Source: JALYUM01 sp036688685
GTDB taxonomy: Bacteria; Pseudomonadota; Gammaproteobacteria; Burkholderiales; Burkholderiaceae_D
Assembly (NCBI RefSeq): GCF_036688685.1
Contig: NZ_JAQQPS010000024.1
Span: 24,536 to 88,535, forward strand
DNA length: 64,000 nucleotides
Direction of reading: 5' to 3'
The notes below the pieces were generated by a model that was not told where the DNA came from, made no database searches, and saw only the letters and a list, made by a program, of their open reading frames with translations. Each line of letters begins with the position of its first letter. Position 1 is the stretch's first letter. The translations under genes and the position numbers were made by a program. Positions 17,022 to 26,133 of the stretch are shown here, piece after piece.

Positions 17022-17642
17022 ATGGAGACGCTTGATATCGAACACGCAGTGACCCGGCTGGTTGCCAGCCTGGTGCCTGGCCAGCGCACCATGCTGGGCC
17101 TGGCGGGCGCGCCCGGCGCCGGCAAATCCACCGTGGCGGCGCAGCTGCTGGCTGCGCTGCCCGGGCGCGCCGTGGTGGTGCCGATGGACGGCTTTCACCT
17201 GGCCAACGCGGAACTGGCGCGCCTGGGGTATGCCGACCGCAAGGGCGCACCGCACACCTTCGACAGCGCCGGCTATGTGGCGCTGCTGGCGCGCCTGCGG
17301 CGGCGCGCGGCGGGGGAAGTGGTGTATGCGCCGGCATTCCGGCGCGAGATCGAGGAGCCCGTGGCGGGCGCGATTGCAGTGCCGCCGGAAATCGAGCTGG
17401 TGATCACGGAAGGGAATTATCTGCTGCTCGGTGACGGGCACTGGGCCGGTGTGCGGGCGCAGCTCGATGCGGTGTGGTACATCGACATCGACGACGCACT
17501 GCGCCGTGACCGCCTGGTGGCGCGCCATGTCCATTACGGGCGCACGCCGGACCAGGCGCGCGCGTGGGTCATGCGCAGCGACGAGGCGAATGCGGTGCTG
17601 GTGGCGGCCACGCGTGCGCGCGCCGACGTGGTGCTGACCTGA
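17022..17642 (+). CDS. P-loop sugar/nucleoside kinase-like protein (FrcK-like)
   Basis: A 206-residue kinase of the uridine kinase/pantothenate kinase-like P-loop group. The Walker A is AGAPGAGKSTVAAQLL (about residues 27-42), with a PMDGFHLANAELARLG substrate loop (about 53) and an ITEGNYLL Walker B segment (about 129). RDRLVARHVHYGRTPDQA supplies the lid arginines. GAGAGG precedes the ATG. In rhizobial fructose systems a kinase of this type, FrcK, accompanies frcBCA; here it is divergent from the importer. Sugar phosphorylation is inferred. Confidence 0.8.
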   Translation: METLDIEHAVTRLVASLVPGQRTMLGLAGAPGAGKSTVAAQLLAALPGRAVVVPMDGFHLANAELARLGYADRKGAPHTFDSAGYVALLARLRRRAAGEVVYAPAFRREIEEPVAGAIAVPPEIELVITEGNYLLLGDGHWAGVRAQLDAVWYIDIDDALRRDRLVARHVHYGRTPDQARAWVMRSDEANAVLVAATRARADVVLT

Positions 17643-17663
17643 CGATACGCCAGGTCAGCACCA
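17629..17663. terminator. Hairpin between convergent genes
   Basis: A perfect 13-bp inverted repeat, TGGTGCTGACCTG at 17629-17641 and its complement at 17651-17663, with a 9-nt loop. It straddles the kinase stop codon and precedes the end of the convergent M13 gene. There is no T-tract on either side, so it may serve both genes as a barrier or a 3-prime-end stabiliser rather than as a classic intrinsic terminator. Confidence 0.5.
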
Positions 17664-17669
17664 GGTTCA

Positions 17670-19706
17670 CTACCACATGATCACGCGCTGTTCCGGCGCC
17701 AGATACATCGGATCGCCCGGCTTGATGTCGAAGGCCTTGTAAAAACCGGGCTGGTTCATGACGGTGCCCTTGGCGCGGAATTCGCCGGGCGAATGCGGGT
17801 CGCTCTTGATCTGGGCGATGGCCGCTTCCGGGCGCAACTTGGCGCGCCATTTCATTGCGAAGCCGATGTACAGGCGCTGCTCGCCGCTCAGGCCGTCGAG
17901 TACCGGCGACGGCTTGCCGTGCAAGGACCGCTCATAGGCACGATAGGTCAGCGACAGGCCGGAGTTGTCGCCGATGTTTTCGCCCAGCGTCAGCTCGCCG
18001 TTGATGTAGTAGCCGGGCACCGGGCTGTAGGCGCCGTATTGCTTGACCAGGCCGGCGGCCAGCGCCTTGAACGCGCTGCGGTCGGCGTCGGTCCACCAGT
18101 TGCGCAGGCGGCCTTTGGCGTCGTACTGGCTGCCGGAATCGTCGAATGCGTGGCTGATCTCGTGGCCGAAGGTGATCCCGAGCAGGCCGTAATTGACGGC
18201 GTCTTCCGCTTTCAGATTGAAGAACGGCGGTTGCAGGATCGCGGCCGGAATCGTGATGGCATTGAGCGACGGGTTGTAGCTGGCGTTCACGGTTTGCGCC
18301 GTCATCGACCATTCGTCGCGGTCGACTGGCTTGCCCAGCTTGTCGAGGTTGCGCTGGCGGCTCCAGAGGCGCGCCGCGCGCACGTTGGCGACCAGGTCGC
18401 GCGGCGACGTCGTCAGCGCGCTGTAGTCTTTCCACTTGTTCGGGTAGGCGATATTCGGCTTGAGCGCGGCAAGTTTGCGCTGCGCTTCCAGTTTGGTCTG
18501 CGGGCCCATCCATTCGAGCTTGTCGATGCCGTCCTTGAACGAGGCGACGAAATTGTCGAACATGGCCATCACGCGCGGCTTGGTCTCCGGCGCCAGGTAG
18601 GTTTTGACGTACAGCTTGCCGACCGCGTCGCTGACGGCGCCGTCGGTGAAGCGCAGGGCGAGTTGCCATTCCGGTTCGCTTTGCGGCGTGCCGCGCAGGA
18701 CCGTGCCGTCGAAGGCGAAACTTTCCTTCACGGTCGCGCTGTCGAGGTACTCGGCGTAGCTGTCGATGACGCGCCACGCCAGATAACTCTTCCATGCTTC
18801 GACCGGGACATTGGCCACGGTCTCGGAAAAACCCGTCAGGAAGCTCGGCTGGCGCACCACCGCCGAGGACACTTTCGGCGCCATACCGGCGGCCGTGAAG
18901 TAGGCTTGCCAGTCGAAGGCGGGCGCCAGCGCGGCGAACTGGTCGAAGGCCACGCGGTTGTAAGATTTGACCGGATCGCGCATCTGCACGCGCGTCCATT
19001 GGGCCTGGGCCAGGCGCGTTTCGACATCGAGGACCTGGGCCGCGTGGCTGGCCGCGTCCTGGTCGCCGCTCATGGTCAGCATGGTGGCGATATGCGTCAG
19101 ATATTTCGCGCGCACGGCTTTCAGCTTGGCGTCGTCATCCTTGAGGTAGTAGTCGCGGTCGGGCAAACCCAGGCCGGACTGGTTGACATAGACGGTGTAG
19201 TGCTCGGGATCCTGCGCATCGGGCGACACGCCGGCCGAGAAGGGCGTCGCAATGCCGCTGCGCTGCAGGGTGGCGAACAGCGCCGGCAGGTCCTTCTTGT
19301 CGGTCAGCGCGGCAACGCGCGCGAGCTCGGCGCGCAGGGGCTTGAAGCCGGCGCCGTCGCGCGCTTTCTGGTCCATGAAGCTGGTGTACAGGTCGGCGAT
19401 CTTGTGCGTCTCACTGCCGGCCTTGCCGGGATGCTTCAGCGTCGCCTCGATCACCTTGCGCAGTTGTCCCTGCGCGGTTTCGCGCAATTCGATATAGGTA
19501 CCCCAGGTCGATTTGTCGGCCGGAATGGCGGTGTTGCGGGTCCAGACGCCGTTCACGTAGCCATAAAAATCGTCTTGCGGACGGATGGCGGGATCGAGTG
19601 TTTTCAGGTCGATGCCGGACACCGGAGCAGGCGTCTGGGCGTACAGCGATGGGGCGGAACAGAGGAGCAGGGCACAACAGGCGGCATTGACGAGCGAACG
19701 GTTCAC
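17670..19706 (-). CDS. M13 family zinc metallopeptidase (PepO/neprilysin-like)
   Basis: A 678-residue exported peptidase. It begins at a GTG at 19706 with AAAGGA correctly spaced upstream; this start leaves a clean signal peptide (NRSLVNAACCALLLCSAPS, cut after YAQ). An upstream ATG at 19769 would add a basic tail before the signal and is less likely. The N-terminal M13 domain includes PQDDFYGYVNGVW. The catalytic HEISH zinc motif sits in ITFGHEISHAFDDSG (about residue 523), with the third ligand in LGENIGDNSGL (about 586). It is likely periplasmic or lipid-free secreted, with broad oligopeptidase activity. Confidence 0.92.
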   Translation of the reverse strand: MNRSLVNAACCALLLCSAPSLYAQTPAPVSGIDLKTLDPAIRPQDDFYGYVNGVWTRNTAIPADKSTWGTYIELRETAQGQLRKVIEATLKHPGKAGSETHKIADLYTSFMDQKARDGAGFKPLRAELARVAALTDKKDLPALFATLQRSGIATPFSAGVSPDAQDPEHYTVYVNQSGLGLPDRDYYLKDDDAKLKAVRAKYLTHIATMLTMSGDQDAASHAAQVLDVETRLAQAQWTRVQMRDPVKSYNRVAFDQFAALAPAFDWQAYFTAAGMAPKVSSAVVRQPSFLTGFSETVANVPVEAWKSYLAWRVIDSYAEYLDSATVKESFAFDGTVLRGTPQSEPEWQLALRFTDGAVSDAVGKLYVKTYLAPETKPRVMAMFDNFVASFKDGIDKLEWMGPQTKLEAQRKLAALKPNIAYPNKWKDYSALTTSPRDLVANVRAARLWSRQRNLDKLGKPVDRDEWSMTAQTVNASYNPSLNAITIPAAILQPPFFNLKAEDAVNYGLLGITFGHEISHAFDDSGSQYDAKGRLRNWWTDADRSAFKALAAGLVKQYGAYSPVPGYYINGELTLGENIGDNSGLSLTYRAYERSLHGKPSPVLDGLSGEQRLYIGFAMKWRAKLRPEAAIAQIKSDPHSPGEFRAKGTVMNQPGFYKAFDIKPGDPMYLAPEQRVIMW

Positions 19707-19862
19707 GAAACATCCTTTGATGGTGGATTGCACACTGGCGGGCAGGCGATGGATGGGCATGCGCCGCAAAATTATACGCGCGCCGGCGGGAGCGCGCAGG
19801 TGCTTTTATCCTGGCCCATTTCGTCAATACGTTGGCATTGCGGCCGTGGCGCGCGTTCCCGG

Positions 19863-20207
19863 TCAGCCGTGCATCGCCCGGCTGTCCTGCGGTGCCTGCT
19901 CGCGCGCCAGCAAGCCGTAGTCGCGCACGACGGCTGCAATGCGCAGGCGGTAATCGGCGAAGATGGCGTCGCGGCCTTGTGCTTGCGCCGCACGATGCTC
20001 TTCGGTATTGCGCCAGCATTGCACCGCTGCTTCGTCGCGCCAGAACGACAGCGACAGGATCTTGTCCGGCTGATGCAGGCTTTGAAAGCGCTCGATCGAG
20101 ATGAAACCATCGACGTCGGTCAGCATCGGGGCCAGGCGCGCCGCCATGGCCAGGTAGTCTGGTCTGGCGTGGGCATGTGGTACGACTTCAAAAATGACGG
20201 CAATCAT
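19863..20207 (-). CDS. Antibiotic biosynthesis monooxygenase (ABM) domain protein
   Basis: A 114-residue ferredoxin-like-fold protein of the ABM family: MIAVIFEVVPHAHARPDYL, then FISIERFQSLHQPDKILSLS and FWRDEAAVQCWRNTEEH. Members act as cofactor-free quinol or polyketide monooxygenases, haem-degrading enzymes, or have unknown roles. Its ATG overlaps the cytochrome P450 stop by 4 bp, so the two are translationally coupled and likely act on a shared substrate. Confidence 0.8.
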   Translation of the reverse strand: MIAVIFEVVPHAHARPDYLAMAARLAPMLTDVDGFISIERFQSLHQPDKILSLSFWRDEAAVQCWRNTEEHRAAQAQGRDAIFADYRLRIAAVVRDYGLLAREQAPQDSRAMHG

Positions 20208-21376
20208 GGCTGTTCCTTCGACGAGCGCGTGAAAAACTGTGGCAGGCGGGCATTGGCGGAGGCCCGCCAGGTCCAGCCGAGCAGGCCCGGATCGAGCACC
20301 AGCGGCACTGACAGGAGGTGTTGCACAGCGCTCGTCGCAATGCGCATGGCGAGCGCCTGGCCCGGACAGGCATGGCGCCCATGCCCGAAGCCGATCGGAC
20401 AATGCGCAGGGCGCTCCAGCATGAGAACGTCCGGTTCCGGAAAGGCTTGCGCATCACGACCGGCGGCCGCCAGTAGCAGCAGGATGCTGGCGCCAGGTTG
20501 CAGCGCCACGCCTGCCACGCTGGTCGCCTGCGCCACGAAGCGGCGCGTGTTTTGTACCGGCGGATCGAAGCGTGCGACTTCCTGCACCAGCGCCGCAGCA
20601 AGGTGCGGATCGGCGCGCAGGCGGGCTTGCAAATGCGGCTGCTTCAGCAAGGCGACGATGCTGTTGCCAATCAGGCCGGCAGTTGCTTCGTGGGTTTGCG
20701 ACAGCAAGCCGATCAGGTTGGCCAGAATCGCATCCTGGTCGACCCAGCCCATGCGCGCAGCCTGACGATGAAGATCTGCCAGCAAGCCGCCTGGCGCCAG
20801 TTGGCCGCATCGGGCAGACAAGGCTTGCGCGGCCGTGCTGGCATCGGCCAGCTGCGCCGCCGTCGACAGGGGCGACAGGCAGCGCACGAAATCGGCCATC
20901 GACGCCGCCATGTGCGGCAGTTCGGCATGGCGCACACCGAGCAGGTCGGCCACGACCCAGGTCGGCAGGTCGAAGATCCAGCTGGTCAGCGCTGCCCCGT
21001 GGTGCAGCGCCTGGCGCGCGCTGAGCATGCGTGCAAACTGGTGCGTACTGGTGGCAACGGCGTCCAGATCCAGTGCGCCCAGCGCCTGTCCGATTGCCTG
21101 CTTCGGAGCGGCATGCGCGGGGCCCTCGTTCATCCGGATCAGCCGGGCAAAGATGGCGCCGGCGCTGCTGCCGGCAATGCTTGCGGGTACGGGCTCCTGC
21201 GCCGGTCGTACCTGGCACAGCGGATGATCCAGCACCTCCCGTATCACATTTGCCCGGCTGGCAATCCACAGGCCCAGGCCAGCATCGAACTGCAGCGGTG
21301 GGCCGGCCAGCAGGCGGCGGTAATAGGGATAAGGATCGTGGTGGCTGGCGGCGGCGATGGCGTTCGATGGCGGCAT
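20204..21376 (-). CDS. Cytochrome P450
   Basis: A 390-residue soluble P450. The haem loop FGHGRHACPGQALA places the thiolate at Cys337. The K-helix ExxR is in VQEVARFDPPVQNTRR (about residue 266), and the I-helix acid/alcohol pair is in SQTHEATAGLIGN (about 222), where the usual AG before HET/EAT is QT. The start at 21376 fits P450 families that begin directly with the DPYPYYRRL segment. No ferredoxin or reductase gene is nearby, so electrons must come from elsewhere. It is coupled to the ABM gene downstream and divergent from an ArsR-like regulator. Confidence 0.9.
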   Translation of the reverse strand: MPPSNAIAAASHHDPYPYYRRLLAGPPLQFDAGLGLWIASRANVIREVLDHPLCQVRPAQEPVPASIAGSSAGAIFARLIRMNEGPAHAAPKQAIGQALGALDLDAVATSTHQFARMLSARQALHHGAALTSWIFDLPTWVVADLLGVRHAELPHMAASMADFVRCLSPLSTAAQLADASTAAQALSARCGQLAPGGLLADLHRQAARMGWVDQDAILANLIGLLSQTHEATAGLIGNSIVALLKQPHLQARLRADPHLAAALVQEVARFDPPVQNTRRFVAQATSVAGVALQPGASILLLLAAAGRDAQAFPEPDVLMLERPAHCPIGFGHGRHACPGQALAMRIATSAVQHLLSVPLVLDPGLLGWTWRASANARLPQFFTRSSKEQP

Positions 21377-21405
21377 GGGATGGTGGCGTTGATGAAAAAT
21401 GCATT

Positions 21406-21438
21406 GTAAGAATGGATCGCATTGAACAATTCGCTTAC
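21406..21438. promoter_or_regulatory. Candidate operator in the P450/regulator gap
   Basis: An imperfect inverted repeat, GTAAGAAT at 21406-21413 and ATTCGCTTAC at 21429-21438, lies in the 116-bp divergent gap between the P450 and the ArsR-like gene. ArsR-type proteins bind such dyads. Spacing and imperfect arms leave this uncertain. Confidence 0.3.
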
Positions 21439-21492
21439 TATCAAACTGTGGATGCACAGCCTGTGCGAACCGAGAGAGGGAGAGAGAGAACG

Positions 21493-22191
21493 ATGCCCGA
21501 GGATTTTGCCGATACCCGCCTGGCCAGCGTGGCTGCCGCCATTGCGGAGCCGGCGCGCGCGCGCATGTTGTGCTGTTTGATGGATGGCCACGCGCGCACC
21601 AGCACGGAACTGGCGGTGGTGGGCGGGGTGAGTCCATCGACGGCCAGCGTGCATCTGGCCCGGCTCAGGGAGCAGCATCTGGTGCAGGTACTGGCGCAAG
21701 GCAAGCATCGGTACTACCAGCTGGCAGGCACCGACGTTGCCGCCGCGCTGGAGGCGCTGATGCGCGTGGCCGGCCTCCCGCGCCCGGTGTTTGTGCCCAC
21801 GACGCCGGAGCGCTTGCGCCGTGCGCGCACCTGCTACGACCATATGGCGGGTACGCTTGCCGTGGGCATGCACGACTATATGGCGCAGCACCAATGGCTG
21901 GCGCCGCTCGCGCAAGACAGCGGCGATTACCAACTGAGTACGGAAGGCGCGGCGGCGTTGGAGAAACTTGGACTGGACGTGGAACAGGCGGGCAGGGCAC
22001 GGCGCCGCTTCGCCTGCCCCTGCCTCGACTGGAGCGAACGGCGCCCCCACCTGGGCGGCGCGCTCGGCGCAGCCTTGCTGGCGCTATTGCTCCGGCAAGG
22101 CTGGGTCGAACGCGATCTGGACAGCCGGGCGCTCGGCATCACACGCGAAGGCCAGCGTCGTTTCAAGCGCGTTTTTAATCTTGACGCCTGA
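21493..22191 (+). CDS. ArsR-like winged-helix regulator with C-terminal extension
   Basis: A 232-residue protein. Residues 10-85 form an ArsR winged helix (AIAEPARARMLCCLMDGHARTS, then SPSTASVHLARLREQHLVQVLAQGKHRYYQL). The C-terminal half is longer than in classic ArsR sensors and contains a conserved ACPCLDWSERRPHLGGALG segment with a Cys-Pro-Cys pair at about residue 175, which could sense metal, redox state or a ligand. A long GA-rich tract, including GAGAGGGAGAGAGA, precedes the ATG. It is divergent from the P450/ABM pair and is the probable regulator of it. Confidence 0.82.
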   Translation: MPEDFADTRLASVAAAIAEPARARMLCCLMDGHARTSTELAVVGGVSPSTASVHLARLREQHLVQVLAQGKHRYYQLAGTDVAAALEALMRVAGLPRPVFVPTTPERLRRARTCYDHMAGTLAVGMHDYMAQHQWLAPLAQDSGDYQLSTEGAAALEKLGLDVEQAGRARRRFACPCLDWSERRPHLGGALGAALLALLLRQGWVERDLDSRALGITREGQRRFKRVFNLDA

Positions 22192-22211
22192 AGGGCAGAC
22201 GTCGCTTCGTC

Positions 22212-24641
22212 TTAGACCTTCAGCGGCGTCACCTGCCAAATGGCGCTGGCATATTCGGCAATTGTCCGGTCCGACGAAAACACCCCCATCCCCGCCACAT
22301 TCAGGATGGCCTTCCTGGTCCATGCATCCGGCTGCCGGTACAATGCATCGACCTGATCCTGCATGGCGACATAGCTGACGTAATCGGCCAGCAGCAAATA
22401 ATGATCGCCCCAGTCGAGCAGCGCATCGCAAATGCCGTGGTAGCGCGCCGCATCGCCCGGCGAGAATGCCCCCGCGCGCAGCGTGTCCAGCACCGCCTTG
22501 AGCTCGGCGGTTTCCTCGTAGATGGCGCGCGGCTGATACCCGGCGGCGCGCACGGCGGCCACTTCCCCGGTCGTGTTCCCGAAGATAAAAATATTTTCCG
22601 CACCGACGCTTTCGCGCATCTCGACATTGGCGCCGTCGAGCGTGCCGATCGTCAGCGCACCGTTCAGCGCCAGCTTCATGTTGCCGGTGCCCGAGGCTTC
22701 GGTGCCGGCCGTCGAAATCTGCTCGGATAAATCGGCTGCCGGCATGATGATTTCCGCCAGGCTGACGTTGTAATTCGGCAGGAAGACGACTTTCAGGCGG
22801 TCGCCCACGCGCACATCGTTGTTGATGGTGCTGGCGACGTCGTTGATCAAGTGGATAATCTGCTTGGCCATGTGGTACGCCGACGCTGCCTTGCCGGCAA
22901 ACACCACCGTGCGCGGCACCCAGTCCGCCTCGGGATTGGCCAGGATGCGGTTGTAACGGGTAATCACGTGCAGCACATTGAGCAGCTGGCGCTTGTATTC
23001 ATGGATGCGCTTGACCTGCACATCGAACAGCGATTGCGGGTTGAGCGTGAGGCCCATGTTCGCCTGCACCCAGTCGGCCAGGCGCTGCTTGTTGACCAGC
23101 TTGGCGGCCCGGAATGCTTCCGCAAACGCATGGTCATCGGCCAGCGGTTTAAGACGGGCGAGCTGGTCGAGGTGGGAGCGCCAGGTCGCACCGATACGCG
23201 CATCGATCAGGCTGGACAAGGACGGGTTGGCCTGCGCCAGCCAGCGCCGCGGCGTGATGCCGTTGGTCATATTCGTAAAACGGTCCGGGAATACCTTGAA
23301 GAAATCGGCGAAGATCGACTTGGTCATCAGGTCCGAGTGCAGCGCCGACACGCCATTGATCTTGTGGCTGGCGACCACGGCGAGATACGCCATGCGCACG
23401 CGGCGGCCGCCGTTTTCGTCGATGATCGAGACGCGCCGCATCAGGTCGAAATCCGGGCCGAAACGGTTGCCGATATCGGTGATGAAGGCGGTATTGATGT
23501 CGTAGATGATCTGCAAATGGCGCGGCAGCACCGCGTCGAACATGCCCACCGGCCAGGTTTCCAGCGCTTCCTGCATCAGCGTGTGATTCGTGTACGAAAA
23601 CACCTGTTGCGTGATCGGCCAGGCTTGCGCGAACGGCAGGTGATGCTCGTCGATCAGGATGCGCATCAATTCAGGAATGGCCAGCACCGGGTGCGTGTCG
23701 TTCAGGTGGATGGCGACGTGCGCCGGCAATTGTTCGACATCGCTGTGGGTCGCAAAAAAGCGGCCGACCAGGTCCTGCAGACTGGCCGAACAGAAAAAAT
23801 ATTCCTGGCGCAGGCGCAGCTCGCGGCCGGCAGAGGATGAATCGTCGGGGTATAGCACCCGCGTGATGTTCTCGGCCAGGTTCTTGCTGGCCGCCGCTGC
23901 CACGTAATCGCCGCCATTAAACGCCGGCAAATCGAGCGGGTCGGTGGCCTTCGCCGACCACAGGCGCAGCGTGTTGGTCGCCTGCGTGGCGTAGCCGGGA
24001 ATGATCATGTCGTAGGCCGTCGCCATCACGTCCTGGGTCTCGATCCAGTCGGTGCGCGCGTGGGTCTGCTCGACGCGCCCGCCGAAACGCACGCGGTAGG
24101 CGATGTCGGGACGCGGGAATTCCCAGGGATTGCCGTCCGCCAGCCAGTAATCGGGCGCTTCGACCTGGCGGCCGTCGACGATCTGCTGCCTGAACATGCC
24201 GTAGTCGTAGCGGATGCCGTAGCCGTAACCGGCAATCCCGAGGGTCGCCATCGAATCGAGGAAGCAGGCGGCGAGCCGGCCCAGGCCGCCGTTGCCCAGC
24301 GCCGCATCGTGTTCCAGGTCGGGCAGCGCCGCGCTGTCGACGCCAAGTTCAGTCAGCGCCTGGGCCACGTCGTTCTGGATGTCGAGTGCCAGCAGGGCGT
24401 TGGTGTACGCGCGCCCGATCAGAAATTCGATCGACAGGTAATACACGTTCTTGACCTGCGTGCCTTGCGCCGCCTGTTCGGTGGCCAGCGCACGGTCGAC
24501 AAGGCGGTCGCGCACGGCCAGCGCCGTGGCCTGCAGCCAGTCTTTGGGCTGGGCCGTGGCGGGCTGCTTGCCCACCGTGTACAACAGTTTGTCGGTAATT
24601 GAACGCTTGAGATTGGCGATATGGTCCGGGTTGGTATTCAT
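22212..24641 (-). CDS. glgP: Glycogen phosphorylase
   Basis: An 809-residue GT35 phosphorylase that releases glucose 1-phosphate from glycogen. The PLP lysine is in GTEASGTGNMKLALNGALTI (about residue 645). Other family blocks are GNGGLGRLAACFLDSMATL (about 115) and KRIHEYKRQLLN (about 540). It is the last gene of the glycogen operon, 32 bp after glgA, so synthesis and breakdown enzymes share one message. Length is normal for the family. Confidence 0.95.
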   Translation of the reverse strand: MNTNPDHIANLKRSITDKLLYTVGKQPATAQPKDWLQATALAVRDRLVDRALATEQAAQGTQVKNVYYLSIEFLIGRAYTNALLALDIQNDVAQALTELGVDSAALPDLEHDAALGNGGLGRLAACFLDSMATLGIAGYGYGIRYDYGMFRQQIVDGRQVEAPDYWLADGNPWEFPRPDIAYRVRFGGRVEQTHARTDWIETQDVMATAYDMIIPGYATQATNTLRLWSAKATDPLDLPAFNGGDYVAAAASKNLAENITRVLYPDDSSSAGRELRLRQEYFFCSASLQDLVGRFFATHSDVEQLPAHVAIHLNDTHPVLAIPELMRILIDEHHLPFAQAWPITQQVFSYTNHTLMQEALETWPVGMFDAVLPRHLQIIYDINTAFITDIGNRFGPDFDLMRRVSIIDENGGRRVRMAYLAVVASHKINGVSALHSDLMTKSIFADFFKVFPDRFTNMTNGITPRRWLAQANPSLSSLIDARIGATWRSHLDQLARLKPLADDHAFAEAFRAAKLVNKQRLADWVQANMGLTLNPQSLFDVQVKRIHEYKRQLLNVLHVITRYNRILANPEADWVPRTVVFAGKAASAYHMAKQIIHLINDVASTINNDVRVGDRLKVVFLPNYNVSLAEIIMPAADLSEQISTAGTEASGTGNMKLALNGALTIGTLDGANVEMRESVGAENIFIFGNTTGEVAAVRAAGYQPRAIYEETAELKAVLDTLRAGAFSPGDAARYHGICDALLDWGDHYLLLADYVSYVAMQDQVDALYRQPDAWTRKAILNVAGMGVFSSDRTIAEYASAIWQVTPLKV

Positions 24642-24673
24642 TCGTGGTGGCGTTCAATAAGTGGGTCGGCGGG

Positions 24674-26116
24674 TCAAGCTGCAATCTGCTGGTACAAGGC
24701 GCCATATTGGGCTGCGGCGGCATCCCAGCCGAACTGTTGCTGCATGGCATATGCCTGGACATCTTCCCATTCACTTCGGCGTTTGTACAGCGCAAAGGCG
24801 CGGCGCACGGCGGCGTCGATGCCGGCGGCATCAAAATTGTCGAACACAAAACCGCTGGCCACCTGTTCGTCGAGGTGTTCGAGCGACGCGTCGACCACCG
24901 TATCGGCCAGCCCGCCCACGCGCCGCACCAGCGGCAAGGTGCCGTATTTCAGCCCGTACAACTGGGTCAGCCCGCACGGCTCGAAGCGCGACGGCACCAT
25001 GATGACGTCGGCCCCCGCGATCAGGCGATGCGCCAGTTGTTCGTCGTAGCCCAGGTGGACGGCGACCGAGGCCGGGTGCGCGGCGGCGGCCGCGCTCAGT
25101 TGCGCCTCGAATGCGCTGTCGCCTGCGCCCAACACCATCAGCTGGCCGCCGCGCGCCACGATGCCGGGCAGGGCATCGAGCACCAGGTGCAGACCCTTCT
25201 GTTCGGTCAGCCGGCTGACGATGCAAAACAGCGGCGCACGGTCCTGGACCGCCAGCCCGGCTTCCTGTTGCAGTGCTGTCTTGCCCTGGTGTTTGCCGGC
25301 CATATTGTGCAGGCTGTAGGGGTGCGCGATGAAGGGGTCGAGGGTGGGATTCCATACGGTGTCGTCGACGCCGTTCAGGATGCCGGCCAGATCGCCCGCG
25401 CGCTGGCGCAGCAGGCCATCGAAGCCGCAGCCCTGTTCACTACCCTGGATTTCACGGGCATAGGTGGGGCTCACCGTGGTCAGCTTGTCCGCGTAATACA
25501 GACCGGCTTTCAGGAACGACACCATGCCGTAAAACTCGAGGCCGTCTGCTGCGTAAAAATGGCTCGGCAGGTGCAGTTCGCCGAACACCTGCGCCGGGAA
25601 ATTGCCCTGGTACGCCAGGTTGTGGACTGTCTGCACCGTACCTGCGATGCGCTTGCCTGCCGCTTGCTCCGCCGCCTTCACATAGGCCGGCGCCAGGCCC
25701 GCGTGCCAGTCGTGCGCGTGCACGATGGCGGCGCGCCACGCCGGGTCCAGCCCCTGCGCCAGTTGCGCGGCGACCCAGCCCAGCAGGGCGAAGCGGCGGT
25801 AATTGTCGGGGTAGGCGGTGTGACCGGCATCAGCGTACGGATTGCCGGGCCGGTCATACAGGCCGGGCGCATCGATGACGTACACGGGCAGGGTGGTGCC
25901 GGGCAACACGCCGCGATACAGGCGAAACGCGCCGCTCTCGGCCACCAATACCTGGTCGAGCATGCCATTGCGCAGGGCCGGGAAGCCGGGCACCAGCACG
26001 CGCACATCGAGGCCGGCGCGCAGCTGCGCCACCGGCAGGGCGCCGGCCACGTCGGCCAGGCCGCCGGTTTTCAGCAGGGGATAAATTTCACTACAAACGT
26101 GGAGTACGCGCATCAT
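24674..26116 (-). CDS. glgA: Glycogen synthase (ADP-glucose)
   Basis: A 480-residue GT5 synthase that adds glucose from ADP-glucose to the growing alpha-1,4 chain. The nucleotide-sugar loop KTGGLADVAGALP lies at about residues 17-29, and the GT-B catalytic E-x7-E type region is in SRFEPCGLTQLYGLKYG (about 375). Two adjacent ATG codons occur at 26116 and 26113; either would do. It sits 17 bp downstream of glgC. Confidence 0.95.
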   Translation of the reverse strand: MMRVLHVCSEIYPLLKTGGLADVAGALPVAQLRAGLDVRVLVPGFPALRNGMLDQVLVAESGAFRLYRGVLPGTTLPVYVIDAPGLYDRPGNPYADAGHTAYPDNYRRFALLGWVAAQLAQGLDPAWRAAIVHAHDWHAGLAPAYVKAAEQAAGKRIAGTVQTVHNLAYQGNFPAQVFGELHLPSHFYAADGLEFYGMVSFLKAGLYYADKLTTVSPTYAREIQGSEQGCGFDGLLRQRAGDLAGILNGVDDTVWNPTLDPFIAHPYSLHNMAGKHQGKTALQQEAGLAVQDRAPLFCIVSRLTEQKGLHLVLDALPGIVARGGQLMVLGAGDSAFEAQLSAAAAAHPASVAVHLGYDEQLAHRLIAGADVIMVPSRFEPCGLTQLYGLKYGTLPLVRRVGGLADTVVDASLEHLDEQVASGFVFDNFDAAGIDAAVRRAFALYKRRSEWEDVQAYAMQQQFGWDAAAAQYGALYQQIAA

Positions 26117-26133
26117 GGGGTGTCAATTCGCTT

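Noticed and set aside
17793..20765. A 990-codon plus-strand frame opposite the M13 peptidase
   Set aside because: It runs through three real minus-strand genes and has no recognisable domain; this is a typical high-GC antisense artefact.
22192..22216. AGACG-TCGCTT-CGTCT hairpin between the ArsR-like gene and glgP
   Set aside because: The stem is only 5 bp with no T-tract in either direction and overlaps the glgP stop, so I do not call it a terminator.
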